Source: an uncultured Peptococcaceae bacterium (GTDB taxonomy: Bacteria > Bacillota > Dehalobacteriia > UBA4068). From it: DNA of 12,609 nucleotides. Shown one piece after another: positions 6,779 through 12,609 of this stretch. Position 1 is the first letter of the stretch. Each line of letters begins with the position of its first letter. The stretch covers positions 1 to 12,609 of the forward strand of contig CAMZIS010000015.1 in the NCBI GenBank assembly GCA_947307285.1. Direction: 5' to 3'. A program made the translations under genes and the position numbers. The notes under the pieces were generated by a model. The model saw only the letters and a list, made by a program, of their open reading frames with translations. It was not told the origin of the DNA and searched no databases.

Positions 6779-7624
6779 ATGAACGCGATCGAAATCAGAA
6801 ATCTTCGAAAGGAATACCCCGGCTTTCTGCTGGACGATATCAGCTTCGACCTGCCCTGCGGCAGCATCGTGGGTCTGGTGGGTGAAAACGGGGCCGGCAA
6901 AAGCACCACCATCAAGCTGATCATGAACGCCATCCGCAAGGACGGCGGCAGCGTGAAGGTGCTGGGCACGGACAATGAGGACCCCGCCTTCCTCAAGCTG
7001 AAGAACGATATCGGCGTGGTGCTGGATGACGCCTATTTTCCGGAGACTCTGAGCGCGGTCAACGTGGGCAAAGTCATGGCCTATACTTATCGCAGCTGGG
7101 ACGCCGCGGAATACCGGCGGCTGCTGAGCTGGTTCTCCCTGCCGGACAAAAAGGCCTTCGCCGATTATTCCCGCGGCATGAAGATGAAGCTGGCCATAGC
7201 GGTGGCCCTGTCCCACCGGCCCCGTCTGCTCATCCTGGACGAGGCCACCAGCGGTCTGGACCCCATGGTCCGGGACGAGGTGGTGGACGTGTTCAACGAC
7301 TTCACCCGGGAGGAGGATCACTCCATCCTGCTCTCCTCCCACATCGTCAGCGATCTGGAAAAGATCTGCGACTATATCGCCTTCATCCATAAGGGACGTT
7401 TGCTGCTGATGGAGGAAAAGGACCGGCTGCTGGAGGAATACGCGGTGGCCCGTCTTCCCGAGGAGCAGCTGGCCGACCTGCCGGAGGAGGCGGTGGTCGG
7501 CGTCAAGAAGGGCGCCTACGGCGCGGAGGCGCTGGTCCGGCGGGAGCTGGTCTCCCCGTCCTTCCCGCTGGAGCGCACCACCCTGGAAGAGATCATCCTG
7601 TTTTTGGCGAAGGGAGGCAGATAA
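6779..7624 (+). CDS. ABC transporter ATP-binding protein (YtrB/YhcH-like)
   Basis: This 281-residue cytosolic ATPase has Walker A GENGAGKST (35-43), signature YSRGMKMKLAIAVAL, Walker B LLILDEATSGLDP and H-loop SSHIVSDLEK. At the Q-loop position it has GVVLDD instead of a Gln, as is common in this drug/bacitracin-type exporter subgroup. About 80 residues follow the nucleotide-binding domain. The start ATG has SD GAGGT seven bases upstream. It should energise the permease encoded two bases downstream. Together with the GntR gene this is the classic YtrA-type regulator/ATPase/permease arrangement, usually linked to antibiotic or envelope stress. The substrate cannot be read from the sequence. 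Confidence 0.95.
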   Translation: MNAIEIRNLRKEYPGFLLDDISFDLPCGSIVGLVGENGAGKSTTIKLIMNAIRKDGGSVKVLGTDNEDPAFLKLKNDIGVVLDDAYFPETLSAVNVGKVMAYTYRSWDAAEYRRLLSWFSLPDKKAFADYSRGMKMKLAIAVALSHRPRLLILDEATSGLDPMVRDEVVDVFNDFTREEDHSILLSSHIVSDLEKICDYIAFIHKGRLLLMEEKDRLLEEYAVARLPEEQLADLPEEAVVGVKKGAYGAEALVRRELVSPSFPLERTTLEEIILFLAKGGR

Positions 7625-7626
7625 AC

Positions 7627-8244
7627 ATGAAGGGACTGCTGCTGAAAGACTTTTTCACCCTGAGCAAATCTCTGCGCATGTTCTTGCTGCTGATCCTGGT
7701 CTTTGCCTGCATGCCCGGGTACAACATGGCCATCTTCGCAGTGGTCTACGCTTCCCTGCTGCCGGTGACCGCTCTGTCCTACGACGAACGCTGCAAATGG
7801 GACACCCTGGCCGCCATGTCGCCCTACAGCCCGGCGGAAATGGTGATCAGCAAATACCTGCTGGGCTACATCGGCATCCTGTTCGCCTCCATGCTGGCCC
7901 TGGCGGTGCACGCTGTCTACGGCCTGTTCTCCTCCTCTCCTGCCGGCGGCTACGTTTCCAGTATCGCCGGGGGCGCGGTCAGCGGCCTGCTCATCATCGG
8001 CCTGACCCTGCCCGCCATGTATAAGTTCGGCGTGGAAAAGGGCCGCATCGCCTTTTTCGTGATCCTGGCGGTGACCTTCGGCGCCGTGGCCGGCCTCAGC
8101 GCATTGTCGGACAACGGCAAGCTGTCCGGCTTCGGCCTGGATATTGGGGCGGGAACGGGCATCCTCATCCTGCTGGCCGTGATACTGCTCAACGCGGCGT
8201 CCATTTTATTATCGATCAAGTTCTACAGCAAGCGGGAATTCTGA
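7627..8244 (+). CDS. ABC-2 type transporter permease
   Basis: This 205-residue membrane protein begins MKGLLLKDFFTL, a typical start for small ABC-2 permeases. About six hydrophobic segments are visible (roughly residues 17-28, 31-50, 77-98, 108-130, 139-160, 172-197). The loop YDERCKWDTLAAMSPYSPAEMVISKYLLG after the second segment matches small permeases found next to GntR/YtrB-type ATPases. SD GGAGG lies in the last codons of the ATPase gene and the gap is two bases, so the two are translated together. With one small permease gene, a homodimer with two ATPases is likely. The substrate is unknown. A strong terminator follows. Confidence 0.9.
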   Translation: MKGLLLKDFFTLSKSLRMFLLLILVFACMPGYNMAIFAVVYASLLPVTALSYDERCKWDTLAAMSPYSPAEMVISKYLLGYIGILFASMLALAVHAVYGLFSSSPAGGYVSSIAGGAVSGLLIIGLTLPAMYKFGVEKGRIAFFVILAVTFGAVAGLSALSDNGKLSGFGLDIGAGTGILILLAVILLNAASILLSIKFYSKREF

Positions 8245-8257
8245 GCCCGCGGCTTTG

Positions 8258-8289
8258 GTTGGGGCGGCCGGTCCGCCCCAACTTTTTTT
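8258..8289 (+). terminator. Intrinsic terminator of the GntR-ABC operon
   Basis: A perfect 10-bp stem pairs GTTGGGGCGG (8258-8267) with CCGCCCCAAC (8273-8282) across a five-base loop and is followed by seven T. It lies 13 bases after the permease stop. Confidence 0.95.
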
Positions 8290-8298
8290 AACGCCTGC

Positions 8299-8327
8299 TT
8301 GCATTCCCTGTTCATGTTTGCTATAAT
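8299..8327 (+). promoter_or_regulatory. Promoter of the glycine riboswitch and symporter gene
   Basis: TTGCAT (8299-8304) and a perfect TATAAT (8322-8327) are 17 bases apart. The start would be near 8334, about 25 bases before the first paired leader bases of the riboswitch. Confidence 0.82.
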
Positions 8328-8358
8328 TGTCTATCATAAATATCGAAACTTAATACTT

Positions 8359-8570
8359 GCTAATCGAAGTCCCCAGGAAAGCGGGCCGAAGCCCCGCCGA
8401 AGGAATAACACTCTCAGGCGTCCCGCCAAGGGATAAAGACTGGGGATGGATAGCGCTCTGGAGAATCCCGCTTCGAGCGGGTGCCGAAGGTGCAAAGCAG
8501 ATAGAGTCAGCTTATTCGTCAGGTGAAAAGACGCTCGACACTGCCAATCTCTCAGGCAAAAAGACAGAGT
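8359..8570 (+). ncRNA. Tandem glycine riboswitch (two aptamers with leader/linker kink-turn helix)
   Basis: Aptamer 1 spans 8370-8446, closed by TCCCCAG/CTGGGGA, with GCCGAAGG (8396-8403) and CTCTCAGGC (8411-8419). Aptamer 2 spans about 8455-8570, closed by CTCTG/CAGAG, with a CCCGC/GCGGG P2 hairpin (8467-8481), GCCGAAGG (8483-8490) and AATCTCTCAGGC (8546-8557). These are the conserved cores of the glycine riboswitch, repeated twice. The leader GCTAATC (8359-8365) can pair with GATAGC (8449-8454) in the linker with one bulged A, matching the P0 kink-turn known for tandem versions. Aptamer 1 has an extra small hairpin (TCCC/GGGA, 8421-8433). Aptamer 2 has a long arm between its conserved segments. 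The downstream gene is a sodium:alanine/glycine symporter. Confidence 0.95.
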
Positions 8571-8615
8571 TGGAAACGGCCCCTTTTTCGGGGTCCCTTC
8601 CCTGTGTCTTTGTCT

Positions 8616-8642
8616 GAGGAGCCTTTGCTCCTCTGTTTTTTT
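8616..8642 (+). terminator. Expression-platform terminator of the glycine riboswitch
   Basis: GAGGAGC (8616-8622) pairs with GCTCCTC (8627-8633) across CTTT, followed by TG and seven T. The segment CTCTGT (8631-8636), part of its 3' arm, is fully complementary to ACAGAG (8564-8569), the 3' strand of aptamer-2 P1. Aptamer closure and an antiterminator are therefore mutually exclusive. A separate hairpin, GGCCCC/GGGGTC (8578-8595), lies between them. About 60 bases remain between this terminator and the coding start; nothing else is evident there. Confidence 0.85.
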
Positions 8643-8703
8643 GTTCCGCTTGGTTTTGTTTTAGGATTTATTCCTTATTTTATTAACTAAAAGGAGAATG
8701 CAA

Positions 8704-10122
8704 ATGAGTTTTGCGGAAAAAATCGCTGACATCAACAGCGCCATCAACGGCGTGGTCTGGGGCGTCCCCATGATCATCCTCATCCTTGCCGTAGGCCTGT
8801 GGCTGACCGGCGGCAGCGGACTGGTCCAGTTCCGCCACTTCGGCTACGCCATGAAGAACACCCTGGGCAAGATCTTCAAGCAGCAAAAGACTACCGATAA
8901 GGGCGCGGTCACGCCCTTCCAGGCCGTGACCACGGCTCTGGCCTCTACCGTCGGCACCGGCAACATCGCCGGCGTGGCCGGCGCCATCGCCATCGGCGGC
9001 CCCGGCGCCGTGTTCTGGATGTGGATCTCCGCCCTGGTAGGCATGGCCACCAAGTACGCGGAAGTAGTGCTGGCCATCAAGTACCGCGAACGCGACTCCA
9101 AGGGCGACTGGGTGGGCGGCCCCATGTACTATATCAAAAACGGTCTGGGCAATTCCTGGAAATGGCTGGCCGCCGTCTTCTGCGTGCTGGGCGCTCTGGC
9201 AGCCTTCGGCATCGGCAACATCGCGCAGATCAACTCCATCGTGGGCTGCCTGGACGACCTGGTGCTGACCTTCTCCGCCAATCCTGACGCGGTCAACGTC
9301 AAGACCATCAACCTGATCTTCGGCGTCGCCCTCGCCATTATCCTGGGCTTCATCATCATCGGCGGCATCAAGCGCATCGCCGCTACCACCGAAAAGCTGG
9401 TGCCCTTCATGGCCGTTATCTACATCATCGGCGCGCTGATCGTGGTCATCGCCCACATCGGCGATCTGGGTCACGTCTTCGGCATGATCTTCAAGGGCGC
9501 CTTTGGCGTGGACGCCGTCATCGGCGGCGGCGCCGGTTACGTCATCATGACCGCTATGAAGAAGGGCTTTGCCCGCGGCATCTTCTCCAACGAAGCCGGC
9601 CTCGGCTCCGCGCCCATGGCCCATGCGGCGGCTGACACCGAAGGCCCGGTGCAGCAGGGCGTGTACGGCATCCTGGAAGTCTTCCTGGACACCATCGTCA
9701 TCTGCACCCTGACCGCTCTGGTCATCCTCATCAGCGGCGTGGCCGTGCCCTACGGCGAAGGCGCCGGCGCTTCTCTGACCACGGCGGGTCTGGCCACCGT
9801 GTTCGGCGCCAAGGCTGCCACCGTGTTCATGGTCATAGCTCTGAGCTGCTTCGCCTTCTCCACCATCCTGGGCTGGTCCCTCTACGGCGCCCGCTGCGTG
9901 CAGTTCCTCTTCGGTTCCGGCGCCATCCGCGTGTACCAGATCCTGTTCCTCATCGTCGCGGTCTGCGGCGCTACCATGAACCTGACCCTGGCCTGGGACA
10001 TCTCCGATACCCTGAACGCTTTGATGGCCATCCCCAACCTGATCGCTGTGGCCGCCCTCTCCCCCGTGGTCTTCAAGCTGACCAAGGAGCACTTCGCGCA
10101 GGTCAAAGCCGGCAAGGAATAA
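8704..10122 (+). CDS. Sodium:alanine/glycine symporter (AGCS family)
   Basis: This 472-residue polytopic membrane protein has around ten or eleven hydrophobic helices. AGCS hallmarks are PFQAVTTALASTVGTGNIAG near the N-terminal third, GGPMYYI, and the signature GFARGIFSNEAGLGSAPMAHA in the middle. By family knowledge it imports alanine, glycine or related small amino acids with sodium. The tandem glycine riboswitch upstream points to glycine as substrate or signal. Start choice: ATG 8698 is one base after SD GGAG, while ATG 8704 has a seven-base spacing and is preferred. The gene stands alone, ending at a bidirectional terminator. Use of an AGCS transporter under glycine control is known in other Bacillota. 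Exact substrate range is inferred. Confidence 0.95.
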   Translation: MSFAEKIADINSAINGVVWGVPMIILILAVGLWLTGGSGLVQFRHFGYAMKNTLGKIFKQQKTTDKGAVTPFQAVTTALASTVGTGNIAGVAGAIAIGGPGAVFWMWISALVGMATKYAEVVLAIKYRERDSKGDWVGGPMYYIKNGLGNSWKWLAAVFCVLGALAAFGIGNIAQINSIVGCLDDLVLTFSANPDAVNVKTINLIFGVALAIILGFIIIGGIKRIAATTEKLVPFMAVIYIIGALIVVIAHIGDLGHVFGMIFKGAFGVDAVIGGGAGYVIMTAMKKGFARGIFSNEAGLGSAPMAHAAADTEGPVQQGVYGILEVFLDTIVICTLTALVILISGVAVPYGEGAGASLTTAGLATVFGAKAATVFMVIALSCFAFSTILGWSLYGARCVQFLFGSGAIRVYQILFLIVAVCGATMNLTLAWDISDTLNALMAIPNLIAVAALSPVVFKLTKEHFAQVKAGKE

Positions 10123-10146
10123 AACCGTCATCAGATCATACGTACA

Positions 10147-10180
10147 AAAACCGCGAGACAAAGTCTCGCGGTTTTCTTTT
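10147..10180. terminator. Bidirectional terminator between the symporter and MBL hydrolase genes
   Basis: A perfect 13-bp stem pairs 10147-10159 with 10163-10175 (core CCGCGAGAC/GTCTCGCGG) across an AAA loop. On the plus strand the stem ends in TTTTCTTTTT, and on the minus strand in TTTTTG. The genes on either side converge, so one hairpin can serve both. Confidence 0.92.
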
Positions 10181-10202
10181 TCGCTCTTTATGACGGAAAC
10201 AA

Positions 10203-10850
10203 TCAACCGATATAGGGGTTGAACTTGCGCTCGTAGCCGATATTCGTGGCCGGGCCGTGGCCGGGCAGGACGGTCAGCTCGTCCGGGTAGCGCATGAGCT
10301 TGTTCAGGGAATATTCCATTTGGGTCCCGTCGCTGCCGGGCAGGTCGGTGCGGCCCATGGACAGCTTGAACAGGGTGTCTCCGGAGAAGCACAGGTCCTC
10401 CGTGAACAGGCAGACGCCGCCGGGGCTGTGGCCCGGAGTGTGCAGCACCTCCAGCTTCAGCTCGCCCAGCTCGATCACGTCCTTGTCGTGGAGCAGCCGG
10501 TCGGGCGTGCTGTTTTCTATGCCCGCTCCGAAAAAGGTGGCGGAGGACAGGGCGGCGTTGCTCAGCATGGGCGCGTCCGCCTCGTGGATGAGCAGCGGCG
10601 CTTTGGTCTGCTCCTGCAGGAAATGGTTGGCTCCGGTATGGTCCCAGTGGCCGTGGGTGTTGATGATGAGGGCGGGTTCGGCCTTGGCCTCTTTCAGCAC
10701 GTCCAGGATGCGCTGGCCCGCGGCGGCCGGGTCGATGATGGCCGCCTTGCGGGTGGCCTTGTCGATGAGCAGATAGCAGTTGGTGCCGATGGGCGGCAGC
10801 ACCATGGTCTTGAGCTCGTATCTCTTTTCGTTTTCCATTGCTTTATCCAT
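10203..10850 (-). CDS. Metallo-beta-lactamase-fold hydrolase, glyoxalase II-like
   Basis: This 215-residue cytosolic protein carries the metal-binding motif THGHWDH (His66, His68, Asp70, His71), then HTPGHSPGG, SGDTLF and LPGHGP, giving the remaining His and Asp ligands of a dinuclear centre. Family members hydrolyse thioesters such as S-lactoylglutathione or related substrates, but the actual substrate here is unknown. At about 215 residues it is shorter than true glyoxalase II and resembles the YqgX/YcbL-type enzymes. The start ATG at 10850 has SD AGGAG about six bases upstream, nine bases after the dtd stop. It is the third gene of the relA-dtd-MBL run, a gene order common in Bacillota. 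Confidence 0.93.
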   Translation of the reverse strand: MDKAMENEKRYELKTMVLPPIGTNCYLLIDKATRKAAIIDPAAAGQRILDVLKEAKAEPALIINTHGHWDHTGANHFLQEQTKAPLLIHEADAPMLSNAALSSATFFGAGIENSTPDRLLHDKDVIELGELKLEVLHTPGHSPGGVCLFTEDLCFSGDTLFKLSMGRTDLPGSDGTQMEYSLNKLMRYPDELTVLPGHGPATNIGYERKFNPYIG

Positions 10851-10859
10851 TGTTTTCTC

Positions 10860-11309
10860 CTATGCTTTGGCCGGGCTTTCCAGCATGATGGTGACCGGGC
10901 CGTCGTTGATCAGCTCCACTGCCATATGGGCCTGGAACACGCCGGTCTCCACCGGCAGGCCCTCGGCCCGCAGACCGGACACATACTGCTCGTAAAGATC
11001 ATTGGCCACGTCCGGCGGGGCAGCCTGGTCGAAGCCGGGCCGGTTGCCGCGGCGGCAGTCGGCATACAGGGTGAACTGGGAGACCACCAGCAGCCCGCCG
11101 CCGATATCCTTAACGGACAGGTTGAGCTTGCCGGCCTCGTCTTCAAAAATGCGCAGGTTGGCCGTTTTCCGCACCAGCCAGGCCACGTCCTCCGGACCGT
11201 CGCCCCGGCCCGCGCCGAACAGGACCAGCAGACCCTGGCCGCAGCGGCCCGTTTCCGCTCCGTCCACCCGCACGCAGGCGTTGCTCACCCGCTGTATCAA
11301 TGCTCTCAT
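10860..11309 (-). CDS. dtd: D-aminoacyl-tRNA deacylase
   Basis: Dtd is a cytosolic proofreading enzyme that removes D-amino acids (and glycine mischarged on tRNA-Ala) from tRNA. The 149-residue protein is full length, starts MRALIQRV as is typical, and contains both active-site signatures: SQFTLYAD in the middle and NDGPVT near the C-terminus, with the Gly-Pro pair that enforces chirality. The ATG overlaps the relA stop as ATGA (11309-11306) and has SD GGGAG just upstream, so the two are translationally coupled. Next to relA and a small MBL hydrolase this is a conserved Bacillota arrangement. Confidence 0.98.
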   Translation of the reverse strand: MRALIQRVSNACVRVDGAETGRCGQGLLVLFGAGRGDGPEDVAWLVRKTANLRIFEDEAGKLNLSVKDIGGGLLVVSQFTLYADCRRGNRPGFDQAAPPDVANDLYEQYVSGLRAEGLPVETGVFQAHMAVELINDGPVTIMLESPAKA

Positions 11310-12609
11310 TCTTCTCCCTTTCTGTGCCGCACCATGCGGTGGACGCTGGCCACGCCCTTGATGCGGGACACCCGCTGCATCAGATACTCGAACTGATCCA
11401 GGGATTTTACTTCGACTTTGATGATGATGCTGCGGGTGCCGCTGCGGCGGTCGTTATTGACCTTGAGGCCGGTGACCGCGGTCTTGGTCTCAGCCATGAC
11501 GTTGACTATATCCACGGTCAGGCGGTCGCGGTCGTGGCAGATGGCTTCCATTTCGGCGCTGAACAGGCCTTCCACGTTGCTGCCCCACTGTACGGGCATC
11601 AGTCGTTCCGGCTCGGTCCGGCGGTAGCGCAGCACGTTGGGGCAGTCCGCCAGATGCACGGAAATGCCCCGGCCCCGGGTGACGTAGCCCACGATCTCCT
11701 CCCCCGGCAGGGGGCGGCAGCAGGCGGCCATGCGCACCATGGGCGAATCGATGCCGTCCACGATGATGCCGGAGTCGCTGGGCCGGTTGGTCTCGGCCTT
11801 GATGCTGATCTCCTGAGGCTGCTCTTTTTTATATTCCTCCCGCAGCTTGCTGACAACGGTCTCCACCCGCACGTCGTTGGCGCCGATGGAGGCATACAGA
11901 TCGTCGATGGAGGTGCAGCCGAAGCGGTGGGCGATCTCCATCATCACGTCTTCTTTGATGACCTTGGCCGGTTCCAGATTGAAACGGCGGCATTCCCGGT
12001 CCACCGCGTCCCGGCCCAGCTGCTCGTTTTCCTCCCGCATCTCCTTGCGGAACCACTGGCGGATGCGGTTCTTGGCCTGCTGGGTCTTGACTATCTTCAG
12101 CCAGTCCCGGCTGGGACCGTGGCCCTTGGCGGTCATGACCTCGACGATATCGCCGTTTTGCAGCTCTGTTTCCAGGGGCACCAGGCGATGGTTGACCCGG
12201 GCGCCCACGCAGGAATGGCCCACCTGGGTGTGGACGCGGTAGGCGAAATCCAGCGGTACGGAGCCGGAGGGCAGCTCGATGACGTCGCCCTTGGGCGTAA
12301 AGACGTAGATGTTCTCGTTGAACAGGTCCTTGCGCACGGTCTCCATGAACTCGCTGGAATCCCGCACCTCCTGCTGCCATTCCAGCATGTTGCGGAGCCA
12401 TTCCACCTTTTTGTCGAAATCCGCGTCCGCAGAACGGCCCTCTTTGTAGCGCCAGTGGGCGGCGATGCCGTATTCCGCGACGCGGTGCATATCCCAGGTA
12501 CGGATCTGCACCTCGAAGGGGAAGGGAATCTTCCGGCCGCCGACCACGGTGGTGTGGAGCGACTGGTACATATTGGCCTTGGGGACGGAGATATAGTCCT
12601 TGAACCGGC
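11306..12609 (-). CDS. relA: RelA/SpoT bifunctional-type (p)ppGpp synthetase, C-terminal 60% (partial, runs off the right edge)
   Basis: The frame is open to base 12609, so the start is outside the window; about 433 residues are visible. In order they are the end of the synthetase domain (RFKDYISVPKANMYQSLHTT, then VQIRTWDMHRVAEYGIAAHW), the TGS domain (NIYVFTPKGDVIELPSG), a helical region, the conserved-cysteine region (AACCRPLPGEEIVGY to ADCPNV), and a C-terminal ACT domain (LTVDIVNVMAETKTAVTGL). Long Rel enzymes make (p)ppGpp from GTP/GDP and ATP when uncharged tRNA sits on the ribosome, and hydrolyse it through an N-terminal HD domain, which would lie outside the window. Whether hydrolase activity is present therefore cannot be seen. 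The stop overlaps the dtd start by four bases. Confidence 0.97.
   Translation of the reverse strand, partial: RFKDYISVPKANMYQSLHTTVVGGRKIPFPFEVQIRTWDMHRVAEYGIAAHWRYKEGRSADADFDKKVEWLRNMLEWQQEVRDSSEFMETVRKDLFNENIYVFTPKGDVIELPSGSVPLDFAYRVHTQVGHSCVGARVNHRLVPLETELQNGDIVEVMTAKGHGPSRDWLKIVKTQQAKNRIRQWFRKEMREENEQLGRDAVDRECRRFNLEPAKVIKEDVMMEIAHRFGCTSIDDLYASIGANDVRVETVVSKLREEYKKEQPQEISIKAETNRPSDSGIIVDGIDSPMVRMAACCRPLPGEEIVGYVTRGRGISVHLADCPNVLRYRRTEPERLMPVQWGSNVEGLFSAEMEAICHDRDRLTVDIVNVMAETKTAVTGLKVNNDRRSGTRSIIIKVEVKSLDQFEYLMQRVSRIKGVASVHRMVRHRKGEE

Noticed and set aside
8357..8617. An 86-codon open frame in the gap before the symporter
   Set aside because: It lies on top of the tandem glycine riboswitch and its expression platform. 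The conserved RNA cores explain the sequence, and there is no SD or protein motif.
8683..10392. A 569-codon open frame on the minus strand, antisense to the symporter
   Set aside because: It consists of Asp/Gly/His/Gln-rich low-complexity sequence and crosses the bidirectional terminator and the end of the MBL gene. It is a shadow of the symporter reading frame.

Overview
This is a GC-rich stretch of chromosomal housekeeping DNA, most likely from an anaerobic member of the Bacillota (Firmicutes). The signs are an S-box (SAM-I) riboswitch in front of metK, a tandem glycine riboswitch in front of a sodium:amino-acid symporter, the yicC-x-gmk-rpoZ and relA-dtd-MBL gene orders, and strong AAGGAGG-type ribosome binding sites. 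The exact family cannot be fixed from the window. A high-GC clostridial or Negativicutes lineage is a guess. I see no tRNA, rRNA, transposon, phage, CRISPR or defence gene.

Left block, minus strand (1-4286). Read in the direction of transcription it runs yicC, a small actinobacterial-type integration host factor (mihF-like), gmk, rpoZ, metK, and then the N-terminal part of a class B penicillin-binding protein that leaves the window at base 1. yicC to rpoZ is tightly packed (gaps of 16 and 3 bases, then a 7-base overlap) and is probably one operon. metK has its own near-consensus promoter, an S-box aptamer and a terminator hairpin. The metK-to-PBP junction is unusual: a perfect 10-bp hairpin plus a T-run looks like the metK terminator, but its 3' arm is also the Shine-Dalgarno sequence of the PBP gene.

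Middle block, plus strand (4375-10122). A divergent promoter drives an Rqc2/RqcH-type NFACT protein that ends at a strong terminator. Next is a three-gene YtrA-like unit (GntR repressor, ABC ATPase, ABC-2 permease) with a consensus promoter, a probable operator palindrome and a terminator. A roughly 450-base non-coding region follows, holding a promoter, a two-aptamer glycine riboswitch with a leader/linker kink-turn helix, and a terminator. It controls an AGCS sodium:alanine/glycine symporter. The pairing options suggest an OFF switch.

Right block, minus strand (10203-12609). relA/spoT (running in from beyond the window), dtd and a glyoxalase-II-like metallo-beta-lactamase-fold hydrolase form one compact operon. 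It converges on the symporter gene and shares a bidirectional terminator with it.

Themes that link the genes are nucleotide and alarmone metabolism (gmk, RelA, omega), translation quality control (NFACT, Dtd) and amino-acid-responsive RNA control (SAM, glycine). I did not find a convincing new biological system. The points most worth a second look are the terminator/SD hairpin at the metK-PBP junction, the actinobacterial-type IHF in a Bacillota-like gmk cluster, and the architecture of the glycine riboswitch.
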